A stretch of DNA of 64,000 bases from Streptomyces sp. NBC_01353 (GCF_036237275.1 NZ_CP108352.1:2046001-2110000), one strand, 5' to 3'; positions 1 to 8,897 are shown, numbered from the stretch's first letter. Program-made: numbers and translations. The notes: a model not told the origin generated them from the letters alone.

Positions 1-113
1 CGACCGACCTGGGCAACGTACCGATGGCGAAGGCCTTCGCCCGCGCGGGTTATGTGAACTTCGAGCGGCAGATCGACTTCGTGTGGGACACGCCGGGCGC
101 GGCCCAGTCCTGA
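1..113 (+). CDS. GNAT family N-acetyltransferase, C-terminal end only
   Basis: Only the last 36 codons are in the window; the frame starts at base 3 and stops with TGA at 111-113. The visible end (TDLGNVPMAKAFARAGY, then NFERQIDFVW) has the N..M...F...GY pattern that closes the acetyl-CoA-binding domain of Gcn5-related acetyltransferases. The substrate cannot be told. It ends 73 bases before the start preferred here for treZ, on the same strand. Confidence 0.6.
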   Translation, partial: TDLGNVPMAKAFARAGYVNFERQIDFVWDTPGAAQS

Positions 114-186
114 CTGCCAGGATGGACGCCGTAGTCGCTGTCGCTGTTGCCGTGGCGTGTCGTCCATCGACGAGGGGATCCGACCG

Positions 187-1938
187 GTGCTGTTCGAGGT
201 GTGGGCCCCGCAGGCCCGTGACCGGGTGACGCTGGAGCTGAACGGCACCGGGCAGCCCATGGAGCGGGACGCCGAGCGGGCCGGCTGGTGGACCGGGGTC
301 GCGGCGGCCGAGGACGGCGACCGCTACGGCTTCTCCCTGGACGGCGGTCCCGTACTGCCCGACCCTCGGTCCCGCCGCCAGCCGGACGGTCCGGACGGGC
401 TCAGCGCGGTCGTCGATCACTCCGCGTACGTCTGGTTCAACGAGTCGCCGCGGCTGCGGCTGCGCGCCGGGGTCCTGTACGAGCTCCACATCGGGACCTT
501 CACCCGCGACGGGACCCTGGACGCGGCGGCCGAGCGGCTCGGGGAGCTGGCGGGGCTCGGCATCACCCATGTGGAGCTGATGCCGCTCTGTCCTTTCCCG
601 GGGGTTCGCGGCTGGGGGTACGACGGCGTCGCGCCGTGGGCGGTCCATGAGCCGTACGGCGGGCCGACCGCGCTGAAGCGGTTCGTCGACACCGCGCACG
701 GCCTCGGGATGGGGGTGGTCCTGGACGTCGTCCACAACCATCTCGGCCCGTCCGGGAACCATCTGCCGTCCTTCGGCCCGTACTTCACCGACACGCACCA
801 CACGCCGTGGGGCGCGGCCGTGAACCTGGACGCGGCGGGTTCGGACGAGGTCCGCACGTATCTGGTGGACAGCGCGCTCGCCTGGCTCCAGGACTACCGG
901 ATCGACGGACTCCGTCTGGACGCCGTACACGCCCTGGTGGACGACCGGGCGCTGACGTTCCTGGAGGAGCTGAGCGAGGCGGTGGACGAGCTGGCGCGGG
1001 AGCAGGGCCGCCAGCACTTCCTGATCGCCGAGTCCGACCTCGCCGATCCTCGGACGACGAGCCCGCGCGTCTCGGGCGGTCTCGGCATCCACGCCCAGTG
1101 GAACGACGACTTCCACCACGCCCTGCACACCACGCTGACCGGTGAGTCCCAGGGCTACTACACCGACTTCGCGCGTGCCCCGCTGGCCGCGCTCGCCAAG
1201 ACGCTGACCCACGTCTTCTTCCACGACGGTACGTACTCGAGCTTCCGGGGCCGTCGCCACGGACGGCCGGTGGACCGGGTCCGTACCCCCGCTCACCGCT
1301 TCCTGGGGTACGCCCAGACGCACGACCAGATCGGGAACCGGGCGCTGGGCGACCGGCTCTCCGCGACCCTCTCCCCCGGCCTGCTCGCCTGCGCGGCGAC
1401 GCTCGTCCTGACCGGGCCCTCGGTCCCGATGCTCTTCATGGGCGAGGAGTGGGGCGCGAAGACGCCCTGGCAGTACTTCACCGACCACACGGACCCGGAG
1501 CTGGCGGAGGCGGTACGGCGGGGCAGGCGGCGGGAGTTCGCGGAGCACGGCTGGGCGGAGGAGGACATCCCCGATCCCCAGGAGCCCGCGACCCGGGACC
1601 GCTCCGTCCTGGACCGTACGGAGCGCGAACGAGCCCCGCACAACCGGCTGCTCGCCTGGCACCGCGAGCTGATCGCGCTGCGCCGTACCCTGCCGGACCT
1701 CACCGACCCGGACCTGGCCGCGGTCCGGGTCGCGTACGACGAGGAGGCCCGCTGGCTGGCGTTCCGTCGCGGGGTGCTGCGGATCGCGGTCAACCTGGGC
1801 AAGGAACCGGTGGAGATCCCGCTCGGCACGAACGGCCGTGACCGCGTCCTCGCCGCCTGGGAGCCGGTCGATGCCCCGGGCTCGGACGGCCTGCTGCGGC
1901 TGCCGGCGGAGTGCGCGGTGGTGCTGACGGACGGGTGA
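187..1938 (+). CDS. treZ: malto-oligosyltrehalose trehalohydrolase
   Basis: TreZ is a GH13 enzyme that cuts trehalose from maltooligosyl-trehalose made by TreY, the second step of the TreYZ route from glycogen or maltodextrin. The protein has an N-terminal beta-sandwich (MLFEVWAPQA), then the barrel with YELHIGTFT, DVVHNHLGPSGN, nucleophile D245 in GLRLDAVHAL, acid/base E282 in LIAESDL and D380 in QTHDQIGNR, and a C-terminal sheet domain. I chose the GTG at 187 because GAGGGG lies 9 bases upstream at 172-177 and the protein then begins at the conserved FEVWAP strand. A GTG at 157 would add ten residues without a ribosome binding site. The length of 583 residues is normal for the family. The partner treY is not in view. 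Confidence 0.93.
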   Translation: MLFEVWAPQARDRVTLELNGTGQPMERDAERAGWWTGVAAAEDGDRYGFSLDGGPVLPDPRSRRQPDGPDGLSAVVDHSAYVWFNESPRLRLRAGVLYELHIGTFTRDGTLDAAAERLGELAGLGITHVELMPLCPFPGVRGWGYDGVAPWAVHEPYGGPTALKRFVDTAHGLGMGVVLDVVHNHLGPSGNHLPSFGPYFTDTHHTPWGAAVNLDAAGSDEVRTYLVDSALAWLQDYRIDGLRLDAVHALVDDRALTFLEELSEAVDELAREQGRQHFLIAESDLADPRTTSPRVSGGLGIHAQWNDDFHHALHTTLTGESQGYYTDFARAPLAALAKTLTHVFFHDGTYSSFRGRRHGRPVDRVRTPAHRFLGYAQTHDQIGNRALGDRLSATLSPGLLACAATLVLTGPSVPMLFMGEEWGAKTPWQYFTDHTDPELAEAVRRGRRREFAEHGWAEEDIPDPQEPATRDRSVLDRTERERAPHNRLLAWHRELIALRRTLPDLTDPDLAAVRVAYDEEARWLAFRRGVLRIAVNLGKEPVEIPLGTNGRDRVLAAWEPVDAPGSDGLLRLPAECAVVLTDG

Positions 1939-2086
1939 GCCGGGCGGTTGGTGAGCCGGGCGGGGCGGAGCCCTGAGCCAATTGGATCATGATCCGGCCT
2001 GTCTGCGGCGCGAGCCCGCCGTCCCGTGGTGGGCTGTGGCCGGTGGGGGGCGTCCGGTACGTCGGCCTCCTCTCGGGGACTCGCAC

Positions 2087-2899
2087 ATGACCACGCTCGT
2101 CACCATCGCCGCCATGGCCGTCGCGCTCGCCGTCGGTCTGATCGCCAATCGGGTGCGGAGCAGACGCACCGCGGACGAGCAGGAGGACGCCGAAGCGTCC
2201 GTCAGCGATCTCATCAGCCCGCTGGAGACCCTCGCCGTGCTGCTCGTCGCGTTCGTCATCGTCGTCGCGGCCGAGTCGTTCGGCGCTGCCGGCGCCGCCG
2301 TCGCGACGGAGGCGCGGCGGGTCGACCAGCTCTACGAGGTGGCCGACTACGCGCCCGAGCCGCAGCGGCAGCGGCTGCAGGCCGCCTCGGTCTGTTACGC
2401 GCGGGCGATCCAGACCCATGAGTGGCCCGCGATGGAGAACGGCGGCGAGGCCTCGCCCCGCGCCTCCCAGTGGTCCACCGAGTTCCGCAGGTCGTTCAAG
2501 GAGCTCGCCCACCAGGAAGACGCCACCTTCGACGTGCTGGTACAGGCCGACGACGAGCGCTCCACGGCCCGGCACACCCGGCTCGGGGAGGCGACACCCG
2601 CGATCCCCACCGTCGTCTACTGGTTCATGGTCGTGTCGCTCGCCGCGACGGTCGGCGCCTTCGCCTTCGGCCTGCCCCGTAGACGGGGCCCTGCGCACCT
2701 TCTCCTGTTGTCGACCCTCGCGGTCCTGTTCACCGGCTCCCTGCTGCTGATCGAGGACATCGACCGGCCCTTCGACGGCCAGATCCGGGTCACGGGCGAC
2801 GCGATGCGGGGGACGGCGCAGGACATCTCCGAGGACTTCGCCGAGGACCACCCGGGGGCCGCGCTCCCCTGCGACGAGGGCGGCACACGCACCACCTGA
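2087..2899 (+). CDS. DUF4239 (bestrophin-like) integral membrane protein
   Basis: The 270-residue protein starts MTTLVTIAAMAVALAVGLIA, a first membrane segment. It has a second hydrophobic segment at about 45-65, a cytoplasmic helical region rich in charged residues, and two more segments near the C terminus (VYWFMVVSLAATVGAFAFGL and the LLLLSTLAVLFTGSLLLIED stretch). The motif LIEDIDRPFDG after the last segment is the signature I associate with DUF4239 proteins. No function is established. The gene could be read further upstream in the same frame, but that stretch lacks a membrane or ribosome-site signal. Its stop codon abuts the stop of the convergent aminopeptidase gene without a gap. Confidence 0.7.
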   Translation: MTTLVTIAAMAVALAVGLIANRVRSRRTADEQEDAEASVSDLISPLETLAVLLVAFVIVVAAESFGAAGAAVATEARRVDQLYEVADYAPEPQRQRLQAASVCYARAIQTHEWPAMENGGEASPRASQWSTEFRRSFKELAHQEDATFDVLVQADDERSTARHTRLGEATPAIPTVVYWFMVVSLAATVGAFAFGLPRRRGPAHLLLLSTLAVLFTGSLLLIEDIDRPFDGQIRVTGDAMRGTAQDISEDFAEDHPGAALPCDEGGTRTT

Positions 2900-4057
2900 T
2901 CACTCCACGATCGCCATCGCGTGCGGCGTGTTGTTGAAGCGGCGACCGCCGCCGGCACCGCTCTGGCCGTCCTCCGTCGCCGTGACGATGTCCTCGATGC
3001 GGACGCCGAAGCGGCCCGGGAGATAGACACCGGGCTCGATCGAGAAGCACATGCCCGGCACGATCGGCCGCTCCTCGCCCTCGATCATGTACGGGGGTTC
3101 GTGGGTGGTGACACCGATGCCGTGGCCGGTGCGGTGGATGAAGTACTCGCCGTAGCCCGCGTCCGTGATCACCTTGCGGGCCGCCCGGTCGACGTCCTGG
3201 CAGGCCACTCCGGGCCGGACGGCCTCGAAGCCGGCCTGCTGGGCCTCCCGCACCAGGTCGTGGACGCGCTGCTCCTCGGCCGTCGGCTCGCCGACATGGA
3301 CGGTACGGGTGGTGTCGGAGCCGTAACCGTGCTTGAGGCCGCCGAAGTCGAGGACGACCATGTCGCCGCGCTGGATGAGCCGGTCCCCCGCCTCGTGGTG
3401 CGGGTTCGCGCCGTTGGGGCCGGAGCCGACGACGGTGAAGTCGACCTGGGAGTGGCCGAAACGCATGAGCAGCGCGGCGAGGTCGGCCGCGACCTCGGTC
3501 TCCCGCCGGCCCGCGAACCGGACCTTCAGGATCTCGCCGTACGCCTGGTCGGCGGCGGCGCCCGCGGCCGCGATCCGCTCCAGTTCGTGCGCGTCCTTGA
3601 CCGCCCGCAGCATCGGCAGTGCCTCGGTCAGGGAGACGTACGAGGTGCCGGGCAGCTCCTTCTGCAGCCCGAGGAGGTGCATCGCCCAGGCGTTGTCGCT
3701 GACGCCGAAGAGCCCTTCGACGTCGAGGAGGGGTGCGGTGACCGTGTACGGGTCCTTGCCGTCGGTCCAGTCCCGCAGCCTGAGCGCGGCGGCGCCCGGG
3801 GCCTTCTCGGCGTCCGGGGCCTCCAGGGTCGGTACGACGAGGACCGGGTCCTGGCCGGCCGCGATGACGAGGACGGTGAGCCGCTCGGTGACCGCGGTCG
3901 GCTGATAGCCGGTCAGATAGACCAGGTCCGGGCCGGGCGCGACCAGGACGCCGGCGAGTCCGGCGTCGGCCGCCGACGCGGCGGCGCGCTCCATCCGGGC
4001 GCGGTAGTCCTCGGCCGTGAAAGGGGCGGGCGTACGGGACTCAGGCGTACTCGACAT
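2900..4057 (-). CDS. M24 aminopeptidase P family protein (Xaa-Pro peptidase)
   Basis: The 385-residue protein is a metallopeptidase expected to remove residues next to proline in the cytoplasm. The N-terminal creatinase-like domain (about 20-150) contains GPDLVYLTGYQP. The pita-bread catalytic domain carries all five metal ligands: D237 in LDFGG, D248 in GSDTTRT, H312 in RTGHGIG, E341 in SIEPGVY and E355 in RIEDIV. It therefore looks active, unlike the creatinase-type members that lack metal sites. It is the last of three minus-strand genes after a LysR regulator and a protein of unknown function, with a 39-base gap to the preceding gene. Confidence 0.9.
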   Translation of the reverse strand: MSSTPESRTPAPFTAEDYRARMERAAASAADAGLAGVLVAPGPDLVYLTGYQPTAVTERLTVLVIAAGQDPVLVVPTLEAPDAEKAPGAAALRLRDWTDGKDPYTVTAPLLDVEGLFGVSDNAWAMHLLGLQKELPGTSYVSLTEALPMLRAVKDAHELERIAAAGAAADQAYGEILKVRFAGRRETEVAADLAALLMRFGHSQVDFTVVGSGPNGANPHHEAGDRLIQRGDMVVLDFGGLKHGYGSDTTRTVHVGEPTAEEQRVHDLVREAQQAGFEAVRPGVACQDVDRAARKVITDAGYGEYFIHRTGHGIGVTTHEPPYMIEGEERPIVPGMCFSIEPGVYLPGRFGVRIEDIVTATEDGQSGAGGGRRFNNTPHAMAIVE

Positions 4058-4096
4058 GGGGTCATCCTGCCCGCCGGGCCCCCGGGACGCGACCGC

Positions 4097-5062
4097 TCAG
4101 CGCCGGTCCGGTCCCGGCCCCTGGGCGATGAGGCGTTCGAGCAGCTCGTGGAACTCCTCGCCGACGACGATCCGCAGCTCCCCGCCGTCCTCGTCCCGGT
4201 CGCTGAGCTGGGTGAGCGTGCCGCCGCGCCACCAGAAGACGTACGGGCTGATGGCACCGGGGGTGTCCTCGTAGCCGGAGGCGGCGAACGAGGCCATCGC
4301 ACCGAGCGCGGGCACGATCGTGGTGTCGCGGATCGGGTGGAAGGCGAGTTGGTGGCGGAACGGCATCGCCACCAGGGCTCCGTGCTCGCCGAGCGGCTGC
4401 CCGGTGACGCGCCGTACGACCGTGTCCAGGTCCAGGACGCGGCTCGCGGTGTAGAACGAGTCGCCGAGGATCACCTCGAAGCACATGCCGTCGGCGTCGC
4501 GTACCGTCTCGTGGCCCTCGACGGGCAGCCCGCGCAGGTTGGCGAGCGCCCGGTCCCGCAACCGGTCGACGTCGCCGAGCGGTTCAAGGGCCTCGTCGGT
4601 GAGCATCATGACGCTCTCCGGCAGGTCGAGGGCGAGGATCTCGTACAGTCCGGGCGCGACGCTCCGTGCGTAGCCGAAGGTCCCGGGGTCGATGCCCTCG
4701 CCGCTGACCACCCGGGGGTAGAGCTGGGCGCGGATCTGCTCGGGCGGGAGGGTGTCGAGCGCGGAGGGGCCGTCCATGGTGCGAAGCACGAGGCCGACAT
4801 GGCGGCGGATGAGCGCGGGCCAGGCGCGCGGTCCACGCCGGTCGTTGTGGCAGACGGCGGCGAGGTTGCCGAGACCGAACTTGCGGCCGTCGGCGTCGCT
4901 CACCAGGTCGGCGTAGACGGTGACTTCGAGACCGAGTTCGGCGAAGGCCTCGCGGACCCGACTGCGGAAGAGGGCGGCCTCGCGCTCGGAGAAGTACGAG
5001 AACTCGGGGTCCCTGGGCGCATCGTCACCGTCACGCTTGGGTCCTCGCCGGAACAACCCCAC
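4097..5062 (-). CDS. conserved hypothetical protein, 321 residues
   Basis: I do not recognise a characterised family. The protein is soluble, with no signal peptide or membrane segment. After a charged N terminus (FRRGPKRDGDD) it has mixed alpha/beta sequence including AALFRSRVREAFAELGLEVTV, GRKFGLGNLAAVCH and a YPRVVSGEGID stretch. The later part (LRDRALANLRGLPVEGHETV, GDSFYTASRVLDLD) recalls DUF1444/YtpQ-like proteins, but this is a weak impression. It sits between the LysR gene and the aminopeptidase gene on the same strand, 51 bases downstream of the LysR stop. Confidence 0.6.
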   Translation of the reverse strand: MGLFRRGPKRDGDDAPRDPEFSYFSEREAALFRSRVREAFAELGLEVTVYADLVSDADGRKFGLGNLAAVCHNDRRGPRAWPALIRRHVGLVLRTMDGPSALDTLPPEQIRAQLYPRVVSGEGIDPGTFGYARSVAPGLYEILALDLPESVMMLTDEALEPLGDVDRLRDRALANLRGLPVEGHETVRDADGMCFEVILGDSFYTASRVLDLDTVVRRVTGQPLGEHGALVAMPFRHQLAFHPIRDTTIVPALGAMASFAASGYEDTPGAISPYVFWWRGGTLTQLSDRDEDGGELRIVVGEEFHELLERLIAQGPGPDRR

Positions 5063-5113
5063 GTCCGCCCGCCTTCCGTCGCCTGGGGAACAGCCTAGGG
5101 GGTGTCGAGTGGA

Positions 5114-6016
5114 TCAGGTGGGGAGTCGCCAAGTCGACTCCGTGACCAGGAAGGCTGCCAACTCGGCGGCCGGTGAGCCGGGTTCGACGCCGGTGTGGAG
5201 GAGTTCGGTGCGGTGCACGAGGCGGGGCGCGCTCAGTGGTACGGCGACGGCGCCGGCGATCGCTCCGGCGAGGGAGACGGGCAGCAGCGTCAGGCCGTGG
5301 CCGACGGCGGCCAGCGCGCCGAGGGTGCGGGTGTCGGTGCCTTCGTAGAGCAGGGCGGTACGGAAGCCGTGGCCGGCGGGGCCGCCGTGCGCGGCGCGCA
5401 GCCCGTCGAGCGGGATACCGGCGTCGGGGGCGTCCAGCCAGCGCGCGTCGACGAGATCCGCGAGACGCAGTCCGGGGCGGCCGGCGAGCGGATGGCCGGC
5501 GGGCAGGACCACGGCGAGCGGCTCCTCGGCGACGCGCACGGCGGTGAGCGGGGCGACGTCGGGGAGCCGCAACGGGTCGCTGGGCGAGGCGAGTCCGTCG
5601 ACCAGACCGAGATCGGCGGCTCCGGTCGCGACGGCCGCCGGCACCTCGTCGCGGGGCAGGGTGCGCAGGGTGACGCCGGAGGCGGGAAGTGCGGCGAGCG
5701 TTCGGGGGTGCAGGGCGAGCGGGGCGATGGCGAGGGTCAGCGTCTCGCGGGGCGCGGCGGCGAAGCGGGCGAGGTCGGCGCGGGCGGCGTCGAGCCTCAG
5801 GAGGAGGGACCCGGCGTGTTCGAGCAGGCGCTCGCCCGCCGGGGTGGGGACGACGGGGCGGCGGCCGAGCAGCGGCAGTCCGAGGTCGTTCTCCAGGGCG
5901 GCGATGTGCTGGGAGACGGCGGACTGGGTGTAGCCGAGGTCGCGGGCGGCCTCGGAGAACGAGGCGAGCCGGGCGACGGTGACGTACGTACGGAGGAGGT
6001 GCGGGTCCATGGTCAT
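5114..6016 (-). CDS. LysR family transcriptional regulator
   Basis: The 300-residue protein has the usual LysR layout. A winged HTH spans residues 5-62 (LLRTYVTVARLASFSEAARD, then GYTQSAVSQHIAALENDLG), followed by a linker helix and a periplasmic-binding-protein-like effector domain (about 90-295). It is divergent from the amidotransferase gene at 6088, with 71 bases between them that contain a nested inverted repeat. By the usual LysR arrangement it probably controls that neighbour and itself. An internal ATG two codons later (MDPHLLRTYV) is an alternative start. The effector ligand is unknown. Confidence 0.9.
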   Translation of the reverse strand: MTMDPHLLRTYVTVARLASFSEAARDLGYTQSAVSQHIAALENDLGLPLLGRRPVVPTPAGERLLEHAGSLLLRLDAARADLARFAAAPRETLTLAIAPLALHPRTLAALPASGVTLRTLPRDEVPAAVATGAADLGLVDGLASPSDPLRLPDVAPLTAVRVAEEPLAVVLPAGHPLAGRPGLRLADLVDARWLDAPDAGIPLDGLRAAHGGPAGHGFRTALLYEGTDTRTLGALAAVGHGLTLLPVSLAGAIAGAVAVPLSAPRLVHRTELLHTGVEPGSPAAELAAFLVTESTWRLPT

Positions 6017-6020
6017 AAGT

Positions 6021-6061
6021 GTTCACGATGGAGAGTGCAGGAATCATCGTTGGACGTGAAC
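6021..6061. promoter_or_regulatory. nested inverted repeat between divergent LysR and amidotransferase genes
   Basis: GTTCACG (6021-6027) pairs with CGTGAAC (6055-6061), and inside it ACGATG (6025-6030) pairs with CATCGT (6045-6050), all centred on 6040-6041. LysR regulators bind such dyads in the shared control region of divergent genes. The site starts five bases upstream of the LysR start codon, so it could also mediate autoregulation. The assignment rests on symmetry and position only. Confidence 0.5.
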
Positions 6062-6087
6062 ATGGGCGGGCGAGCAGCATGGTCGGC

Positions 6088-6798
6088 ATGACGAAGACAT
6101 CCCGTATCGCCCTGATCGGCGACCGTTCCCCGCATGTGAAGTCCCATGTCCGCATCCCTCTGTTGCTGGAGGCGCTGGCCGAGCGCGACGGCCTCGTGCT
6201 CGACGCGTACTGGATCCCGACCGGGGATGCGGAGGCGCCCGGAGCGGTGAAGGGCTTCGACGCGGTGTGGGTGCTGCCGGGGAGTCCGTACGCGAGCGAG
6301 GCGGGCGCACTGGCGGCGATCCGCACGGCGCGGGAGGACGGGATTCCGTTCCTCGGCACGTGCGGGGGCTTCCAGCACGCGCTGCTCGAGTTCGCCCGCG
6401 ACGTCTGCGGTCTGAGCGGCGCCGCGCACGCCGAGAACGACCCGGCGGCGGCCGGCGACGACCTGCTGATCGCGCCGCTCGCCTGCTCCCTGGTCGGCCA
6501 TGAGGGGGCGGTGCGGGTGACACCGGGCTCGCTCGCGGAATCGGTGCTCGGCGCCGAGCGGACGACGGAGCGGTACCACTGCAACTACGGCCCGGACAGC
6601 CGCCATCTGGACACGTTGCGGGCCCACGGCCTGCGCTTCACGGGCGAGGACGACGAGGGCCAGGTCCGGATCGCGGAACTGCCCGGGCACCCGTTCTTCC
6701 TGGCGACGCTGTTCCAGCCGGAACTGGCGGGCGACGGCTCGCGCCCGCACCCGATCATCCGGGCGCTGGCGCGGGCGGCGACGGAGCGTGCGCGGTAG
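6088..6798 (+). CDS. CTP synthase C-terminal-like class I glutamine amidotransferase
   Basis: The 236-residue protein matches the glutaminase half of CTP synthase without the synthetase domain. It begins TKTSRIALIGDRSPHVKSHV and has LPGSPYASEAGALAAI and the nucleophile elbow FLGTCGGFQH with C92. A C-terminal FFLATLFQPEL sits where CTP synthase carries the H-x-E glutaminase residues, and the H is displaced (GHPFFLATLFQPE). In some bacteria the nucleophile of this family is selenocysteine; here it is an ordinary TGC codon. An upstream ATG at 6019 would run through the control dyad, so the ATG at 6088 is preferred. The substrate is unknown. It is probably controlled by the divergent LysR regulator. 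Confidence 0.8.
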   Translation: MTKTSRIALIGDRSPHVKSHVRIPLLLEALAERDGLVLDAYWIPTGDAEAPGAVKGFDAVWVLPGSPYASEAGALAAIRTAREDGIPFLGTCGGFQHALLEFARDVCGLSGAAHAENDPAAAGDDLLIAPLACSLVGHEGAVRVTPGSLAESVLGAERTTERYHCNYGPDSRHLDTLRAHGLRFTGEDDEGQVRIAELPGHPFFLATLFQPELAGDGSRPHPIIRALARAATERAR

Positions 6799-6854
6799 GG
6801 CGGCGCCGTCATGTGGGCAGGCCCCGTACCACAGGGCCTCGGACGGCGCCGCCC
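6798..6854. terminator. bidirectional stem-loop between convergent genes
   Basis: The arms GGGCGGCGCCGTC (6798-6810) and GACGGCGCCGCCC (6842-6854) are perfectly complementary over 13 bp. A second hairpin sits inside (AGGCCC 6819-6824 with GGGCCT 6834-6839). It lies between the ends of the amidotransferase and the poly-gamma-glutamate hydrolase genes and probably stops both transcripts. Confidence 0.7.
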
Positions 6855-6875
6855 GACGTGCGGACCGACCCCCGC

Positions 6876-7778
6876 CTACACGGCGTCGCGGCCGAGTTCG
6901 TGGCGGTCGACGGCTTCGCGTACGGCGTCGGCGAAGCCGTTCCAGAAGTGGGCCTCGTCGGCGGAGCCCTTGCCGGCGGTCGCCCTGCGGTCGACGGCGC
7001 TGCCGAAGGTGCCGAACATCGCCTTGCGCAGCTCGGTGGAGATCTCCAGCTGGGCGCCGGCTCCACTGCTCGTGCGGTTGACGATGTTCGCCGGATCGTC
7101 GCCGTTCAGCGGGGAGTCGACGCCCGCGACGACCACCTTCACGTCGAGCCGGGGATCGCTGTTTCCGGTGGTGAGCCCGTGTGTGGCGAAGGCGGATGCC
7201 AGGTTGCGCATCAGCCGCTGGTCGCGGCCGCCGATGAGGATCTGCTTGGCCGGGCCCGTCTCGGGGGCGAAGCCGTGCAGGGAGACGGCGTACAGGTTGT
7301 TGCCGCAGACGGCCAGGGCGGCCGGGTCGTCGCAGTGGGTCGAGGTGACGTGCAGGTCGCTGGACGAGGCCAGCCCCTCGAACATCCAGTAGTCGCGCTG
7401 CGGCACTCCGGGCACGGCCGCAGGGGCGGTTCCTGCGCCGGTGAGCGTGTAGCCGGCGATGGCGAGGCACAGCTCGCTGGTGCCCGCCTCGATGCCGCCG
7501 CCGTGCGGCGCGATGATCGCCGTACTGCGGACGGGCTCGCTCGTTCCGCTCGCGTTGTCGAGCAGTTCCGCCGGGGCGCCGCGACGGAAGCGGCGCATCC
7601 AGTGGACGCCCTCCTGGTAGGTGGCGCTGCTGTACAGCGCCGTGTTCGAGGGGAACTCGGCGGCGGAGGTGGCCGCGGCGGCGGTACTGCCGTTCCCCGC
7701 AAGGTCGTTGAGCAGGGGGAGGCCGGCGGCCGCGGCCGCCATGGAGGTCAGGATGGTGCGGCGACTGGTGGCGTTCAT
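6876..7778 (-). CDS. secreted poly-gamma-glutamate hydrolase family protein
   Basis: The 300-residue protein starts with a twin-arginine signal (SRRTILTSMAAAAAGLPLL, then an Ala-rich stretch ending near residue 40), so it is probably exported folded by Tat. The mature part has IIAPHGGGIEAGTSELC, the zinc-binding HGGxxE motif of the PF05908 poly-gamma-glutamate hydrolase family (B. subtilis YjqB, phage PghP). It also has VSLHGFAPETG and ILIGGRDQRL, where further ligands and the substrate site lie. It would cleave gamma-linked glutamate polymers outside the cell. It stands alone and is convergent with the amidotransferase gene. Confidence 0.85.
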   Translation of the reverse strand: MNATSRRTILTSMAAAAAGLPLLNDLAGNGSTAAAATSAAEFPSNTALYSSATYQEGVHWMRRFRRGAPAELLDNASGTSEPVRSTAIIAPHGGGIEAGTSELCLAIAGYTLTGAGTAPAAVPGVPQRDYWMFEGLASSSDLHVTSTHCDDPAALAVCGNNLYAVSLHGFAPETGPAKQILIGGRDQRLMRNLASAFATHGLTTGNSDPRLDVKVVVAGVDSPLNGDDPANIVNRTSSGAGAQLEISTELRKAMFGTFGSAVDRRATAGKGSADEAHFWNGFADAVREAVDRHELGRDAV

Positions 7779-7821
7779 GCGGTGATCATGTCCGATGGGC
7801 GGGGGACGGCTCCCGAGGGGG

Positions 7822-8448
7822 TCAGTTCATGGGTACGACGAGGTGGGCGCGGTGCCGGCCGCGGGCGACGAGCCGGGCGTTGGACTCGTCGGATTCCTGG
7901 ACCCAGCGCTCGGCGTGGGCGCGGTCCTTGCCGAAGCGGACATGGCGCTCGACGAGCCGGGGCACCCGGCGGCGGTCGTCGAGCTCCAGGTACCAGGCCT
8001 CGTCGAGGAGCGGCAGGACCGTGGCCCAGGTGCCCTCGTCGTGGAGCAGGTAGTTGCCCTCGGTGACCACGAGCGGGACGTCGGGGGCGACCGGTATCGC
8101 GCCGGCGACGGGCTCCTCCAGGGCCCGGTCGAAGGCCGGGGCGTAGACGGTGGTGCCGGGCTCGGGGGCGCGCAGGCGGGCGAGGAGCGCGGTGTACCCG
8201 GCGGCGTCGAAGGTGTCGGGCGCGCCCTTGCGCTGCTCGCGCCCGAGCCGCTCCAGCTCCCGTTGGGCGAGATGGAAGCCGTCCATCGGCACGAGGGCGG
8301 CGAGACCGTCGAGCCGGGCGACGAGTCGGGCAGCGAGCGTGGACTTCCCGGCTCCCGGAGCCCCGGCCAGCCCCAGGATCCGCCGCCGGCCGGGAACGGC
8401 GAGCAGCCGGGCGCGGGCGGTGAGCTCGGTCAGCGACTGGGCGTCCAT
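7822..8448 (-). CDS. nucleoside/nucleotide kinase family protein (PRK/uridine kinase-like)
   Basis: The 208-residue cytoplasmic P-loop kinase carries the Walker A motif LAGAPGAGKSTLAARL near the N terminus. It then has VPMDGFHLAQRELERLGR and KGAPDTFDAAGYTALL, which mark the pantothenate-kinase/uridine-kinase superfamily branch with unassigned substrates. PLVVTEGNYLLHDE is the second nucleotide-site strand, and DRRRVPRLVERHVRFGK contains the lid arginines. Starts at 8448 (MDAQSLTEL), 8457 or 8487 are possible; the first gives the cleanest N terminus. It is divergent from the VOC gene at 8505. I would not name a substrate. Confidence 0.78.
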   Translation of the reverse strand: MDAQSLTELTARARLLAVPGRRRILGLAGAPGAGKSTLAARLVARLDGLAALVPMDGFHLAQRELERLGREQRKGAPDTFDAAGYTALLARLRAPEPGTTVYAPAFDRALEEPVAGAIPVAPDVPLVVTEGNYLLHDEGTWATVLPLLDEAWYLELDDRRRVPRLVERHVRFGKDRAHAERWVQESDESNARLVARGRHRAHLVVPMN

Positions 8449-8504
8449 GGGGTGCATTCTCGCACCGTGTGGCGCCCTCGAAGTCATACGTATAACCTGA
8501 GCGC

Positions 8505-8897
8505 ATGTCCTCCATCGCTCTCGTCACCCTCGTCGTCCGTGACTACGACGAGGCCATCGCCTTCTACACCGACGCCCTCGGCTTCGGCCTCGTCGAGGAC
8601 ACGGATCGCGGCGACGGCTCCCGCTGGGTCGTCGTCCGCCCCGCGGGCGGCCCCGCCGGTACGGGCCTGCTGCTCGCCCGCGCGAAGGACGCCGCCCAGG
8701 AGTCCGCCGTCGGCGCCCAGACGGGCGGCCGCGTCGGCTTCTTCCTCCACACGGACGACTTCGCCCGCGACCACGCCCGGATGACGGCGGCCGGCGTCCG
8801 CTTCCTGGAGGCCCCCCGCCACGAGCCGTACGGCTCGGTCGCGGTCTTCGAGGACCTCTACGGCAACCGCTGGGACCTGCTGCAACCGGCGGCCTGA
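8505..8897 (+). CDS. VOC family (glyoxalase/bleomycin resistance-like) protein
   Basis: The 130-residue protein has two beta-alpha-beta-beta-beta modules typical of the vicinal oxygen chelate fold: LVTLVVRDYDEAIAFYTDALGF at the start and GFFLHTDDFARDHARMTAAG in the second half. It closes with AVFEDLYGNRWDLLQP, which supplies the last metal-ligand position. These proteins act on small molecules or bind antibiotics, and no substrate can be read here. It is divergently arranged with the kinase gene and has a short 5' region of under 60 bases. Confidence 0.85.
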   Translation: MSSIALVTLVVRDYDEAIAFYTDALGFGLVEDTDRGDGSRWVVVRPAGGPAGTGLLLARAKDAAQESAVGAQTGGRVGFFLHTDDFARDHARMTAAGVRFLEAPRHEPYGSVAVFEDLYGNRWDLLQPAA

